NCBI GenBank assembly: GCA_024234735.1
Contig: JACKNV010000001.1
Span: 124,001-188,000 of the forward strand
Source: Pseudomonadales bacterium
GTDB taxonomy: Bacteria > Pseudomonadota > Gammaproteobacteria > Pseudomonadales > Halieaceae
Reading direction: 5' to 3'
DNA: 64,000 nucleotides
Position 1 is the first letter of the stretch; the number at the start of each line of letters is the position of its first letter. The notes beneath the pieces were generated by a model. That model saw only the letters and a program-made list of their open reading frames with translations. It searched no databases and was not told the DNA's origin. Positions 26,360 to 35,922 of this stretch are shown here, one piece after another. Position numbers and translations under genes: made by a program.

Positions 26360-27157
26360 TCAGCGCGGTTCCGGCCTGCCGATGGCGGCGTCGTCGAGGT
26401 CGCCGCACAGCAGTTCCGCCACGTGGCGCACCTCGATGTCGACCCCCGCGCGACTGGCGCGGCCGGCGATATTGAGCAGGCAGCCCAGATCACCTCCCGC
26501 CAGGATGCGGGCCTCGGTGGCGACCGCGTTGGCCAGTTTGTCGCCCACCATCTTGCCGGAGATTTCCGGCATCTTGGCGCAAAAGGTGCCCCCGAATCCG
26601 CAGCAGACCTCGGTCTGCTGCAGTTCCGCGACCTCGGTGTCGCACAGCTCGCGCAGCAATGCCCTGGGCTGCTGCTTGATACCCAGCTCCCGCAGGCCGG
26701 CACAGCTGTCGTGATAGGTGACGGTGGGCAGTTGCACCGGCGGACGGTCACCTCGTTGCAGGCGAGCGATATCGTGGAGGAAAGTGGTCAACTCGAAGGT
26801 TTTGGCCGCCAGCCGTTCGGCCCGCTCGCGCCAGCTGCCTTCCAGCATTTGCGGGTAGTGGTGGCAGATCATGCCCACGCAGGAACCGGAGGGTGCGACC
26901 ACGTAGTCCGCCGCCTCGAACTGTGCAATCAGCTGTTTTGCCAGCGGTACCGAGGTGGCGTAATCGCCGCTGTTATAGGCCGGCTGGCCGCAGCAGGTCT
27001 GCTGCCTCGGCACGTCGACCACGCAGCCCGCCTGTTCCAGCAGTTTCAGGCTGGCAAAGGCGACAGAGGGGCGAAACAGGTCGGCAAGGCAGGTGACGAA
27101 CAGGGCCACGCGCAACGGAGCTGGCTGGCTGGACTGATCGGTGGGGGGGTTGCTCAT
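26360..27157 (-). CDS. lutA: Lactate utilization protein A (CCG-domain oxidoreductase)
   Basis: Cysteine-rich subunit that binds an iron-sulfur cluster through paired CCG motifs, here CCGQPAYNSGD and CCGFGGTFCAK. The 265-residue protein starts at ATG 27157; the in-frame extension upstream lacks family similarity. Homologues (LutA/YkgE) are about 240 residues. With lutB and lutC it should oxidise L-lactate to pyruvate and feed electrons to quinone or cytochrome. No lactate permease (lldP) and no LutR/LldR regulator gene is visible beside it. Confidence 0.9.
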   Translation of the reverse strand: MSNPPTDQSSQPAPLRVALFVTCLADLFRPSVAFASLKLLEQAGCVVDVPRQQTCCGQPAYNSGDYATSVPLAKQLIAQFEAADYVVAPSGSCVGMICHHYPQMLEGSWRERAERLAAKTFELTTFLHDIARLQRGDRPPVQLPTVTYHDSCAGLRELGIKQQPRALLRELCDTEVAELQQTEVCCGFGGTFCAKMPEISGKMVGDKLANAVATEARILAGGDLGCLLNIAGRASRAGVDIEVRHVAELLCGDLDDAAIGRPEPR

Positions 27158-27312
27158 GCAGGCCCTTGCGTTCGGTAACTGGATCCGGGGAAAAATTGCG
27201 CCCGGCGCGAAGCCGCGCTGCCGCGCCAGGCATATCCGGCGGGCTCCCCGGGCAGCGGACAGTATAGCCAATAGCGCAAAGCCCTGTCTCCTTCCGCGGC
27301 CGGCGGAGCCAT

Positions 27313-29838
27313 TTACACGGCACCCGGCAGGGACAGCAGGGCCAGGGCACCGCTGGCACAGGCCAGGATGATGGCGATGCCCACTGCCAGGGGGTGGCGC
27401 CCCTGTAACAGGCGCACGGTCAGGAAGCGGCGGTCCACCTGGATGCCGCGCCGCGCCAGCGGCACGACCTGGGCACGGAGCCCGGCGGGATCGAAGACCG
27501 GCAGCAGGCCGTTGCCTATGAATACGGTGACGTCATCGATCATCAGGAAGTGGGCACGGTAGTGCACCCGGCTGCCGCTGCCCAGGTGGTACGTGCTCCG
27601 GTGGTCCGCCAGTACCAGGGTATCGCCGCTGGTGCCGATATGGCCCGGCTCGCTGCGCTGCAGCAACAGCAGCGCGGCGGCGGGCCCGGCCAGCGCCACC
27701 AGCAGCGCGGACAATTGCAGGGCCGATGCGCCCAGGCCGATCGCCAGCAGGATCGCCGCCAGGGCCAGGGCACAATACCCCCGGGCGAGCAGCACCAGGC
27801 GCTGCCGGTGATTGGCAGCGTGTGCCACCCAGGTGATGGCCGCGGCCTGTTGATCCAGCGGCACCGCGCCCTGTTCGCGCGAGCTGGTGTAGACCAGGGA
27901 GCGCATGCGGTACAGGCCGGCGAGGCAGCCACTGGCGATCAGTGTCAGCACTGCCAGCGCCAGGGCGAGCCGCCAGGCGAGCCGCTCCAGGTCGGCACGC
28001 CGCTGCTGTTGTGTCGCCAGCTCGGTGAGCAGGCTGGAGGCCAGGGGTGCCTCGCTATCGCCGTCGGCGTTGAACTTCAGCAGCGGCATCCGCCCCGGCT
28101 CCCGGGCCAGCACCCGGTTGCCCCAGGAGACCAGTTGCGCAGGCGCGGCGCCGTGGGGCATGCGCACCCTGCCCAGGGAGTTCCAGCTGCTGTCGAAGCG
28201 GAACAACTCCGGCGCCTGGTCGCGCTCGTTCCCCAGTAAAGCCCACCACTGGTCGCCCTGGCGCAGGAAATCCCTCACTGCGGTGTGGGCAGAGGCGCCT
28301 TCGCCTGGCAGCAGCATGATCTCGTCGAGTTGCTCTGCGAACGATTCGTTCTCGTAGCGCAGCACCGAGAGCGCCGGCCCCAGCGCGCTGTTGACCAGCA
28401 GCAGGCCGGCGTCGAGGCGCAGCACCGGGTGCCGCGGCAGTGGCATGCCGGCGCGGGCCAGCAGCGCGCCCCGCGAATCCAGTTTGAGCAGTTCACCGGC
28501 CGTGCCGTCGGCGATGAAGACACTGCCATCCAGGGGGTTCACCGCCAGGGCGCTGACTGTCGTGCCGGCCAGTTGTGTGGAGAAAGCCTCACAGGCTGCG
28601 CCGCTCGCCAGCTCGCAGCGCAGCAGGGTGGGCTCGTCCCCGCTGTCGGCCAGGCGGCCAGGAGCCAGCAGCGCGCCATCCGGCGTGAATGCCAGTGGCG
28701 GCCGTAGGCGCGCCCCCAACTGTTGCGGGGTGAGCACTGCTGTACCGACACCGGCGCGGTCGTGCAGCAGCAGTTGCCCGGCTGCCAGTAACACCGGCTC
28801 CTGGCGGGGGCTGATGGCGACATCGAGTGCGCCGTCGGCAGAACTGGCGGCGGGCGGCCCCGGGAGTTGCAGGGCGATGAAGAGCACGCAGGCCAGGGAA
28901 ATGATCGCCGCGGCCGCCGCGCCGCGCAGGCGCTGCCTGGCCAACCCGGCCCGCTGGCGCACCTCCGGGCTGTTGCGAAACGGCGTCAGGCTGAACAGGT
29001 TGGGCTCTCCAGGCTGGCGCTTGCGCCGGCCCGCGTAGGGATCGGTTTCGGTGGCGCGTTTGCGGCTGGGCAGTTCCAGTCGCGTCCTGACCCGGTTGGC
29101 GGCGGGGGAGGCGGTGATGTGGGTCAGCTCCTGGGCGGCGCGTTGCTCGGCCTGCTGCTCCATCGCCCGGCGCTGGGCCTCCTGTTCCCTCGCGACGGCC
29201 TCGATCCGGGCCTTTTCCTCGGCCCGCTGGCGGGCATCTTCCGCCTTGCGCCGGGCCGCGGCGGCAGCCTGCTCGCGCTTGCAGCGCGCCGCGTCGAGCC
29301 TGGCCTGGGCCGCCTGCTGCTCCCGTTCGCGGCGCACTGCTTCGCGCTGCGCCGCTTTTTCGGCGGCGGCGCGTTGCTCCTCCTCCCGGCGCTGGCGCTG
29401 CAGCTCGGCCAGCCTTGCCCGCTCCTCGGCGCGCGCTGCGCGCTCCGCTTCCCGCCTGGCGGCCGCTTCCGCCCGGGCGCGTTCGTGCTCCGCCGCCCGC
29501 TGCGCCTTTTTTTCCTTTTTGCGGCGCCGCTCCTCGGCCTTGCGCCGCGCCACCTCGGCGGCCGGGTCGGCGCGGGAGGGCGTGTCATTGCCGACACCGT
29601 TGCGTTCGGGAATCTTGACCAGCTCGGCCTCGAGGCCCATGCGCCGCAGCCGGGCGTAAAAGTCGGCGGCGTCCTTGCGATTCAGGTCGCGGCGCAGGAT
29701 AACCAGGTCACCGGAGAAGCACTGGCTCAGGCGCGCCGGCTCGGTGATCGCGAACAGCTCGGCCAGCCGCGCCTCCACCTGCTGGCGATCATGTCCGGCG
29801 AGGATTTTGCCCCTGAACGTGAGGTTAAACCTGGTCAC
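27313..29838 (-). CDS. Uncharacterised multi-domain membrane protein: small N-terminal domain, long coiled coil, beta-propeller-like region, multiple TM helices
   Basis: I do not recognise this 841-residue protein. Residues 1-75 form a compact alpha/beta unit (FNLTFRGKILAG, DLVILRRDLNRKDA, MGLEAELVKI). Residues about 92-240 are an extremely charged Glu/Arg/Ala/Lys coiled coil. Residues 307-325 are a membrane helix. About 335-640 contain repeated strand pairs such as LAFTPDGALLAPG, LAVNPLDGSVFIADG and FRFDSSWNSLGRV, like an NHL/SMP-30 propeller. Further helices lie near 655-680, 715-760 and 815-841. The start is GTG 29838. The coiled coil would be cytosolic and the propeller-like part periplasmic if TM1 runs in to out. 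Its neighbours give no clue to its role. Confidence 0.75.
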   Translation of the reverse strand: MTRFNLTFRGKILAGHDRQQVEARLAELFAITEPARLSQCFSGDLVILRRDLNRKDAADFYARLRRMGLEAELVKIPERNGVGNDTPSRADPAAEVARRKAEERRRKKEKKAQRAAEHERARAEAAARREAERAARAEERARLAELQRQRREEEQRAAAEKAAQREAVRREREQQAAQARLDAARCKREQAAAAARRKAEDARQRAEEKARIEAVAREQEAQRRAMEQQAEQRAAQELTHITASPAANRVRTRLELPSRKRATETDPYAGRRKRQPGEPNLFSLTPFRNSPEVRQRAGLARQRLRGAAAAAIISLACVLFIALQLPGPPAASSADGALDVAISPRQEPVLLAAGQLLLHDRAGVGTAVLTPQQLGARLRPPLAFTPDGALLAPGRLADSGDEPTLLRCELASGAACEAFSTQLAGTTVSALAVNPLDGSVFIADGTAGELLKLDSRGALLARAGMPLPRHPVLRLDAGLLLVNSALGPALSVLRYENESFAEQLDEIMLLPGEGASAHTAVRDFLRQGDQWWALLGNERDQAPELFRFDSSWNSLGRVRMPHGAAPAQLVSWGNRVLAREPGRMPLLKFNADGDSEAPLASSLLTELATQQQRRADLERLAWRLALALAVLTLIASGCLAGLYRMRSLVYTSSREQGAVPLDQQAAAITWVAHAANHRQRLVLLARGYCALALAAILLAIGLGASALQLSALLVALAGPAAALLLLQRSEPGHIGTSGDTLVLADHRSTYHLGSGSRVHYRAHFLMIDDVTVFIGNGLLPVFDPAGLRAQVVPLARRGIQVDRRFLTVRLLQGRHPLAVGIAIILACASGALALLSLPGAV

Positions 29839-29948
29839 CCCGCGTTTTGCGCCCCTGTTAGCTGCGATATGTTATACAGCGAGAATGTACGGGGTTTCAG
29901 GTGGCATTTCCAGTGCCGCGCCAGCCGTGCCGGGCTATCCGTGGCGCG

Positions 29949-31184
29949 CTACCCGGGGTGCGGATCCACGAATTCGAAGCTGAGGCCGGCGTTGGCGGCG
30001 AGGCGACGCTGCAGGTTGGCGCCCATGGCGGAGGCCGGTGTCCAGAAGCCGCCACCGACTGCGGGCTTGTCCAGTGCCAGGCAGACGCTGGCCTCGCCCA
30101 GCATCTTTGCGGTGGAGCCATAGCCGGGGTCCATGTCGCCGGTCACTTTCAGGCGCATGTCCCGGGTGCGATCCTCGGGGTGCACAGCGTGCAGCAGGAT
30201 CTCGTAGTAGCCGTTTTCCCGCTGTCGACGGCTGGGCCCCTCGCCGGGAGACGGCAACAGGCGGGCGGCGAGTTTGCGGGTGGGGGTGGCGGCCAGCGCC
30301 AGCATACCCAGGCGTGAGCCGATGGCGGTGAGGCTCGCCAGGGAGCGGGAACCGGTCAGCACCGCCTCGTCGTAGCGGAAGTCCTCGCCCCAGGGAAAGC
30401 CCAGCAGCGCGTTGCTGCGCCGCACCACCCGGGTGTTGACCAGGGCCATGACGAAAGGAAACGTCCACTGGCCGAAATCGGGGTCGTAGCGGGCGTCTTC
30501 CTGGTCCGGGCCATCCAGGCCCGCGGGCGTTCCCGGAGGGTAGAGGACATAGGGGTCGGCGATGAGGTCGCGAATCCCCGGGTCGTGCACCGCCTCTTCC
30601 ATGAGATTGAGCATGCTGGCCACGGTGCCTCCGCTGGCCCCGCCCCGGCTGCGGGCCACCCGGGCCTTGACGTGATTTGCGGGCACACCGTGCTGTTGCA
30701 GCATGGCCTGTTGCAGGTGCCAGGTGCCGATATCGAAAGGCGTGGAATCGAAGCCGCAGGTGTGCACGATGCGGGCGCCGGACGCCTGGGCGGCGCCCTG
30801 GTAGGCGGGAATGACCCGCGCCATCCACTGCACCTCGCCGGTCAGGTCGCAATAGCCGGTGCCGGCCTCGGCGCAGGCGGCCACCAGCGGTGTGCCATAG
30901 CGTGCATAGGGGCCCACCGTGGTACAGACCACACTGGTGCGCGCCACCAGTTCCGCCAGGCTGGCGGGGTCGTCGCTGTCGGCCAGCAGGATGGGCAGGG
31001 AATTGCGCCGGCTCTTTGGCAGGCAATCCTCGCGCACCGCTTCGAGTTTATCGCGGTTGCGACCGGCAATGGCCCAGCGCAGCTGCCTGTTCACCCCGTA
31101 TTGGCTCGCCAGGTATTCGCTCACCAGCTGCCCGGTGAAACCGCTTGCACCCCAGACGACGACGTCGAATTCGCGCTTTGCCAT
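29949..31184 (-). CDS. Saccharopine dehydrogenase-like (trans-acting enoyl reductase) family protein
   Basis: A 411-residue NAD(P)-binding protein. The Rossmann loop VVWGASGFTGQLVSEYL is at residues 8-24, and VCTTVGPYARYGTPLVAAC and GTGYCDLTGEVQW are characteristic of the family that includes Mycobacterium trans-acting enoyl reductase (Rv2953) and human SCCPDH. True saccharopine dehydrogenase activity is unlikely. ATG 31184 has AGGAG ten bases upstream and places the Rossmann strand at the N-terminus, as usual. It is transcribed away from the peptide-transport operon. A lipid substrate is plausible given the family, but this is inference. Confidence 0.85.
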   Translation of the reverse strand: MAKREFDVVVWGASGFTGQLVSEYLASQYGVNRQLRWAIAGRNRDKLEAVREDCLPKSRRNSLPILLADSDDPASLAELVARTSVVCTTVGPYARYGTPLVAACAEAGTGYCDLTGEVQWMARVIPAYQGAAQASGARIVHTCGFDSTPFDIGTWHLQQAMLQQHGVPANHVKARVARSRGGASGGTVASMLNLMEEAVHDPGIRDLIADPYVLYPPGTPAGLDGPDQEDARYDPDFGQWTFPFVMALVNTRVVRRSNALLGFPWGEDFRYDEAVLTGSRSLASLTAIGSRLGMLALAATPTRKLAARLLPSPGEGPSRRQRENGYYEILLHAVHPEDRTRDMRLKVTGDMDPGYGSTAKMLGEASVCLALDKPAVGGGFWTPASAMGANLQRRLAANAGLSFEFVDPHPG

Positions 31185-31354
31185 GGTGGCTTGCTCCTGT
31201 AAAGAATGGTTGCTGCCCGCGGTGCAGCGTTGCCCTGTGGCTGGCGACTGCCGTGACCCGGTGGCGTGTCGGCGGGGCCGGTTGTACACCGGGCACTGGC
31301 TCTTGGGCGGGTGGCAAGGTATCCTTGCGCGCTCGCAGACTTGGCAGGGTCGCC

Positions 31355-33553
31355 GTGCCGACAGCATACAGGGACAATTCGGGCTTTACCAAGCACCTGG
31401 GCGTGGCTTTGCTGCTGTTGAGCACCGCCCTGGCGGGCTGCGGCGGTCCGCCCTGGAACGATCCCAATCCCAGTTTCGAGGACGACCTGCTCACCTATAA
31501 CTCGGTGATGAGTCCGGCGCCGCCCAAGCACCTGGATCCGGCCACGTCCTACGCCTCGGACGAGAGCCTGTTCCTGTTCCAGATTTACGAGCCGCCGATG
31601 GGTTACCACTTCCTCAAGCGCCCCTATGAGCTCGAGCCCCTGGGGGTGGAGGACTTTCCCCAGGTGACCTACCTGGACGCGGACGGCGCGGAGGTGGCCG
31701 AGGATGACCCCGCGGTGGCTTATACTCGTTATACCCTTACCGTGCGCGAGGACGAGCGTTACCAGCCGCACCCGGCCTTTGCCGTGGACGACGCGGGTCA
31801 GCCCCTGTACCTGTTCGACGATGCCGCCGAGGGCTCGCGCTTCAGCCAGATCACCGATTTTCCCGAGACCGGCGACCGGCCGGTACGGGCCAACGACTAT
31901 GTCTACGCCATCAAGCGCCTGGCGGACCCGCTGATCGGCTCCCCGATGCTGGGATTCATGGCGCAGCACATCGTCGGCATGGCCGAGTTGTCGGAGCAAC
32001 TGGCCGAGGTGGAGCGCCCCGAGGGCTGGCTGGACCTCGATGACTTCGCCATGGAGGGGCTGGAAGTGGTGGATGAGCGCACCTTCACCATCACCATCAA
32101 TGGCCGCTATCCGCAGTTCGTGTACTGGCTGGCGATGCACTTTTTTTCGCCCATTGCCCCTGAGGTGGACCGTTTCTACCACAACCCCGGCTTCGCCGAC
32201 CGCAACCTGACCCTGGACTGGTGGCCGGTGGGCTCCGGCCCCTACATGATGGTGAAGAACGACCCCAACAGCGAGATCATCCTGGAGCGCAACCCCAACT
32301 TTCGCGAGGACTACTACCCCGACGAGGGTGAGCCCGGAGATGCGGAAAAAGGCCTGCTGGACGACGCCGGCAAGCGGCTGCCATTCATCGACCGGGCGGT
32401 GTTCCGTCTGGAAAAGGAGGTGCTACCCCTGTGGACCAAGTTCCTGCAGGGTTACTACGACCGCTCCGGGGAAGTGCACGGCAACACCAACGGGGTATTC
32501 GACCAGGCCTTCGTGGTGGGGCCCGACGGGGTGGAGATGTCGGCGGAGCTGGCCGACCACGACATCACCATGTCGCCCGACGTCAAGCCGGCTATCTACT
32601 ACTACGGCTTCAATATGCGCGACCCGGTGGTGGGCGGCTACACCGAGGAGAGGCGCAAGCTGCGCCAGGCGCTGCAGATCGCCTTCAACACCGAGGAATA
32701 CATCAACATCTTCTACAAGGGCAACGGTATCGCCGCGCAGAACCCGATTCCCCCGGGCATTCCCGGGCACCTCGAGGGCGAGCAGGGCATCAACCCCTAT
32801 GTCTACGACTGGGTAGACGGCGAGCCGGTGCGCAAATCCCTGGACCACGCCCGCAAGCTGCTGGCCGAAGCCGGTTACCCCAACGGCCGCGACGCCCGTA
32901 CCGGCGAGCCGCTGAAGATTTTCATCGACGTGCAGTCCCAGGCGATCAGCAACACCTCCATGAACTGGATGGACCGGATATTCGGCGAATTGGGGGTGCA
33001 GGTCGAGTACCGCCCGGCGGACTGGAACCGGACCCGCGAAAAACTGCTCACCGGGAACACCCAGATCTACTCCCATGGCTGGCTGGCGGACTATCCCGAC
33101 CCGGAGAATTTCCTGTTCCTGCTATATGGGCCGGAGAGCCCGTTGATCTGCGAGTGCGACGGCGCCAACAACTCCAGCTACGACAACCCGGAGTACGACG
33201 AACTGTTTCGCCAGGTGCGGGTGTTGCCCCCGGGCCCCGAGCGGGACAAACTGGTGGCGCGCATGGTGGAGCTGTTTCGCCGCGACGCTGTGTGGTTGTT
33301 TGCCTACTACCCCAAGGACATCTACCTGAACAACAGCTGGGTGGATAACACCAAGCGCCACGGCATCTGGAAGGGCACCCTGAAATACCTGAACATCGAT
33401 GCCGAACAGCGCGCCCGCAAGCAGGTGGAGTGGAACCAGCCGGTGACCTGGCCGCTGTACGCCGGCGCCGCTCTGGTCATCGCCTTGCTGTTGCCCGGCG
33501 TCATCGCCTATCGCCGCCGCCAGAATGCCACTGCGCGCGGCCCGGTGGAGTAA
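31355..33553 (+). CDS. Peptide ABC transporter substrate-binding lipoprotein with extra C-terminal membrane helix
   Basis: Binding protein of the OppA/DppA (SBP_bac_5) family. GTG 31355 gives 732 residues with a lipoprotein signal (LSTALAGC, Cys29). The ligand-binding fold is recognisable from LDPATSYASDE, VRANDYVYAIKR, VGSGPYMMVKNDP, LRQALQIAFN and the YSHGWLADYPDPENF block. Unusually, a membrane helix near residues 700-720 (WPLYAGAALVIALLL) followed by RRR closes the protein, so it may be held to the inner membrane at both ends. The start is not certain: the AGGG is only four bases away. First gene of an operon with both permeases and a fused ATPase. Confidence 0.88.
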   Translation: MPTAYRDNSGFTKHLGVALLLLSTALAGCGGPPWNDPNPSFEDDLLTYNSVMSPAPPKHLDPATSYASDESLFLFQIYEPPMGYHFLKRPYELEPLGVEDFPQVTYLDADGAEVAEDDPAVAYTRYTLTVREDERYQPHPAFAVDDAGQPLYLFDDAAEGSRFSQITDFPETGDRPVRANDYVYAIKRLADPLIGSPMLGFMAQHIVGMAELSEQLAEVERPEGWLDLDDFAMEGLEVVDERTFTITINGRYPQFVYWLAMHFFSPIAPEVDRFYHNPGFADRNLTLDWWPVGSGPYMMVKNDPNSEIILERNPNFREDYYPDEGEPGDAEKGLLDDAGKRLPFIDRAVFRLEKEVLPLWTKFLQGYYDRSGEVHGNTNGVFDQAFVVGPDGVEMSAELADHDITMSPDVKPAIYYYGFNMRDPVVGGYTEERRKLRQALQIAFNTEEYINIFYKGNGIAAQNPIPPGIPGHLEGEQGINPYVYDWVDGEPVRKSLDHARKLLAEAGYPNGRDARTGEPLKIFIDVQSQAISNTSMNWMDRIFGELGVQVEYRPADWNRTREKLLTGNTQIYSHGWLADYPDPENFLFLLYGPESPLICECDGANNSSYDNPEYDELFRQVRVLPPGPERDKLVARMVELFRRDAVWLFAYYPKDIYLNNSWVDNTKRHGIWKGTLKYLNIDAEQRARKQVEWNQPVTWPLYAGAALVIALLLPGVIAYRRRQNATARGPVE

Positions 33554-33559
33554 CAGACC

Positions 33560-34537
33560 ATGTTCGCCTATATCGTGCGCCGCCTGTTGTATGCCATTCC
33601 CATTCTGATCGGGGTCAATCTGTTGACCTTCACCCTGTTTTTCGTGGTCAACTCCCCCGACGACATGGCCGTGTCACAGCTGGGGGAGAAGTACGTCACC
33701 CCCGAGGCCATCGACGCCTGGAAGCGCAAGAACGGCTACGACAAGCCGCTGTTCGTCAACGCCGAAGCCACGGGGGCGGGCGCTTTCACCGATACCATTT
33801 TCTTTACCAAGTCACTCAAGCTGTTCGCCTTCGACTTCGGCCGCTCCGAGAGCGGCCGCGACATCACCACCGATGTCTCCACCCGCATGTGGCCCAGCCT
33901 GGCGGTGGCCCTGCCCAGCTTCGTCATCGGTATCTGGGTCAATATCTGCGTGGCCCTGATGGTGGTGATGTTCCGCGCTACCGCCCTGGATCGCTGGGCG
34001 GTGTTCGTGTTTGTCGCGCTGATGTCCATCTCCTACCTGTTCTACATCATCGGCGGCCAGTACCTGGTGGCGAAGAGCTGGATGCTGGTGCCGATATCGG
34101 GCTATGACCCTGAGTTCCAGCCCTGGAAGTTCCTCATCCTGCCGGTGCTGGTCAGCGTCATCTCGGGGATCGGCTCCGGCGCGCGCTGGTACCGAACCCT
34201 GTTCCTGGAGGAGGCCGGCCAGGATTATGTGCGCACCGCCCGCGCCAAGGGCGCCAGCGAAATCAGCATCCTGTTCAAGCACATCCTGCCCAATGCCCTG
34301 ATTCCCATCCTCACTGGGGTGGTGGTGCTGATCCCCACGCTGTTCATGGGCAGCCTGTTGATCGAATCCTTCTTCGGCATACCCGGCCTGGGCAGTTACA
34401 TGCTGGATGCGATCCGCTCCCAGGATTTTGCCATCGTGCGCAGCATGGTGTTCATCGGTTCCATCCTGTACATCATCGGCCTTATCCTCACCGATATTTC
34501 CTATACCTGGGCCGACCCCAGGGTGCGGCTGAGCTGA
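33560..34537 (+). CDS. Peptide ABC transporter permease (DppB/OppB family)
   Basis: Inner-membrane permease of 325 residues with an N-terminal helix (FAYIVRRLLYAIPILIGVN), a large periplasmic segment between residues about 35-105, and five further helices. The cytoplasmic coupling loop is present (RTARAKGASEISILFKHILP), matching the EAA motif. The gene begins six bases after the binding protein and its stop overlaps the next start (ATGA), so all components should be made together. Specificity cannot be read; the arrangement resembles YejABEF-type peptide importers. Confidence 0.92.
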   Translation: MFAYIVRRLLYAIPILIGVNLLTFTLFFVVNSPDDMAVSQLGEKYVTPEAIDAWKRKNGYDKPLFVNAEATGAGAFTDTIFFTKSLKLFAFDFGRSESGRDITTDVSTRMWPSLAVALPSFVIGIWVNICVALMVVMFRATALDRWAVFVFVALMSISYLFYIIGGQYLVAKSWMLVPISGYDPEFQPWKFLILPVLVSVISGIGSGARWYRTLFLEEAGQDYVRTARAKGASEISILFKHILPNALIPILTGVVVLIPTLFMGSLLIESFFGIPGLGSYMLDAIRSQDFAIVRSMVFIGSILYIIGLILTDISYTWADPRVRLS

Positions 34538-35922
34538 TGACGGCGATGGATTTCAAGCCCGTCCTGTTGTGGTCCGACGTGCTGGTGTTTCTGCTGGTCA
34601 TCGCCCTGACCCTGTTTTTCTATCGCCTGCGCAGGGACCCCCAGACCCGGGCGCGCTGGGGGCGGGTGTTTTCCTCCCGCCTGGGTATGGTGACCTTCAC
34701 GGTCATCATGGTGTACGTGGGCATCGCCCTGCTGGACTCCCTGCATTTTCGCAGGGCGCTGCCGACCCCCGAGGGGGTGGATACCACCGAGATTTTCTAC
34801 GACAACAAGGTGACCAGCGTCCTGGACGTGCTGCTGGACGGCATGGGCGAGCGCTTCGAGCGCACCTATTCGGCGCCGTTCGCCCTCCAGTCCTTCGAGA
34901 AGAGCAATATGAAGGACGAGCAGGGCGATATGTACCGCGGCTACGAGGATCTTCGCCACGCCGGCCAGCACTTGTCCCATCCCGAAGCCAAGTGGCTGAA
35001 CGTGCTTGAGCTCAGCGCTACCGCGCTGGCCTGGGGGCTGCTGGCCGCCGCGCTGGTCGTCGGCGTGCAGTGGATATTGCTGCGCGGTAGCAAGCACCCC
35101 TGGCAGGCCTCCTGGGCGGTGCAGACAGTCGTCATCTGCCTGGGCGTCTGGCTGGTCTACCTCAGCCATTACTACCATGTGCTCGGTACCGACCAGGGGG
35201 GTGCCGATGTCGCCTACCAGAGTATCAAGGGCATCCGCACCGGGGTGCTGCTGGGCACCCTGTCCACCCTGGTGATGTTGCCTATCGCGGTGACCCTGGG
35301 GGTGTCGGCGGGTTACTTCAAGGGCTGGGTGGATGACGTGGTGCAGTACCTGTACACCACCCTGAGCTCCATTCCCGGGATCCTGCTTATCGCCGCCTCG
35401 GTACTGCTGTTCCAGGTGTATATCGACCTCAACCCCGATTACTTCGCCATCGGCATGGAAAAGGCGGACGCGCGCTTCATCGCCCTGTGCTTTATCCTGG
35501 GTCTCACCAGCTGGTCCAGCCTGTGCCGGCTGATCCGCGCGGAGACCCTGAAAATCAGTCAGCTTGGGTACGTGCAGGCGGCCCACGCCTTCGGCGTCGG
35601 CCACGGCCGTATCCTGGGGCGGCATATTCTGCCCAACGTGGTGCACATCATCCTGATCACCTTCGTGCTGGATTTCAGCGCGCTGGTACTGGCCGAGGCG
35701 GTGCTCTCCTATATCGGCGTCGGCATCGACCCGTCCATGGGCAGCTGGGGCAATATGATCAACGGCGCCCGCTCCGAGTTGTCCCGCGAGCCCGCGGTGT
35801 GGTGGACGCTGACGGGTGCGTTCTTCTTCATGTTCGTGCTGGTCCTGGCGGCCAACCTGTTTTCCGACCTGGTGCGCGACGCCTTCGACCCGCGCAGCGC
35901 GCTGGGGAGGTCGGGCACATGA
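34537..35922 (+). CDS. Peptide ABC transporter permease (DppC/OppC family), long form
   Basis: A 461-residue partner permease, clearly longer than typical DppC (about 300). The extra length lies in the N-terminal half: after a first hydrophobic helix and FFYRLRRDP comes a second helix, then a soluble stretch (residues about 75-155), then two more helices before the conserved permease core starting at about residue 225. The EAA-type loop reads VQAAHAFGVGHGRILGRHILP. It overlaps both its neighbours by ATGA. The large extra part may contact the membrane-anchored binding protein; that is inference. Confidence 0.9.
   Translation: MTAMDFKPVLLWSDVLVFLLVIALTLFFYRLRRDPQTRARWGRVFSSRLGMVTFTVIMVYVGIALLDSLHFRRALPTPEGVDTTEIFYDNKVTSVLDVLLDGMGERFERTYSAPFALQSFEKSNMKDEQGDMYRGYEDLRHAGQHLSHPEAKWLNVLELSATALAWGLLAAALVVGVQWILLRGSKHPWQASWAVQTVVICLGVWLVYLSHYYHVLGTDQGGADVAYQSIKGIRTGVLLGTLSTLVMLPIAVTLGVSAGYFKGWVDDVVQYLYTTLSSIPGILLIAASVLLFQVYIDLNPDYFAIGMEKADARFIALCFILGLTSWSSLCRLIRAETLKISQLGYVQAAHAFGVGHGRILGRHILPNVVHIILITFVLDFSALVLAEAVLSYIGVGIDPSMGSWGNMINGARSELSREPAVWWTLTGAFFFMFVLVLAANLFSDLVRDAFDPRSALGRSGT

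Noticed and set aside
31145..31354. N-terminal extension of the peptide-binding protein
   Set aside because: The added residues are Arg-rich without similarity, precede a proper lipoprotein signal and run through the promoter region of the divergent gene.
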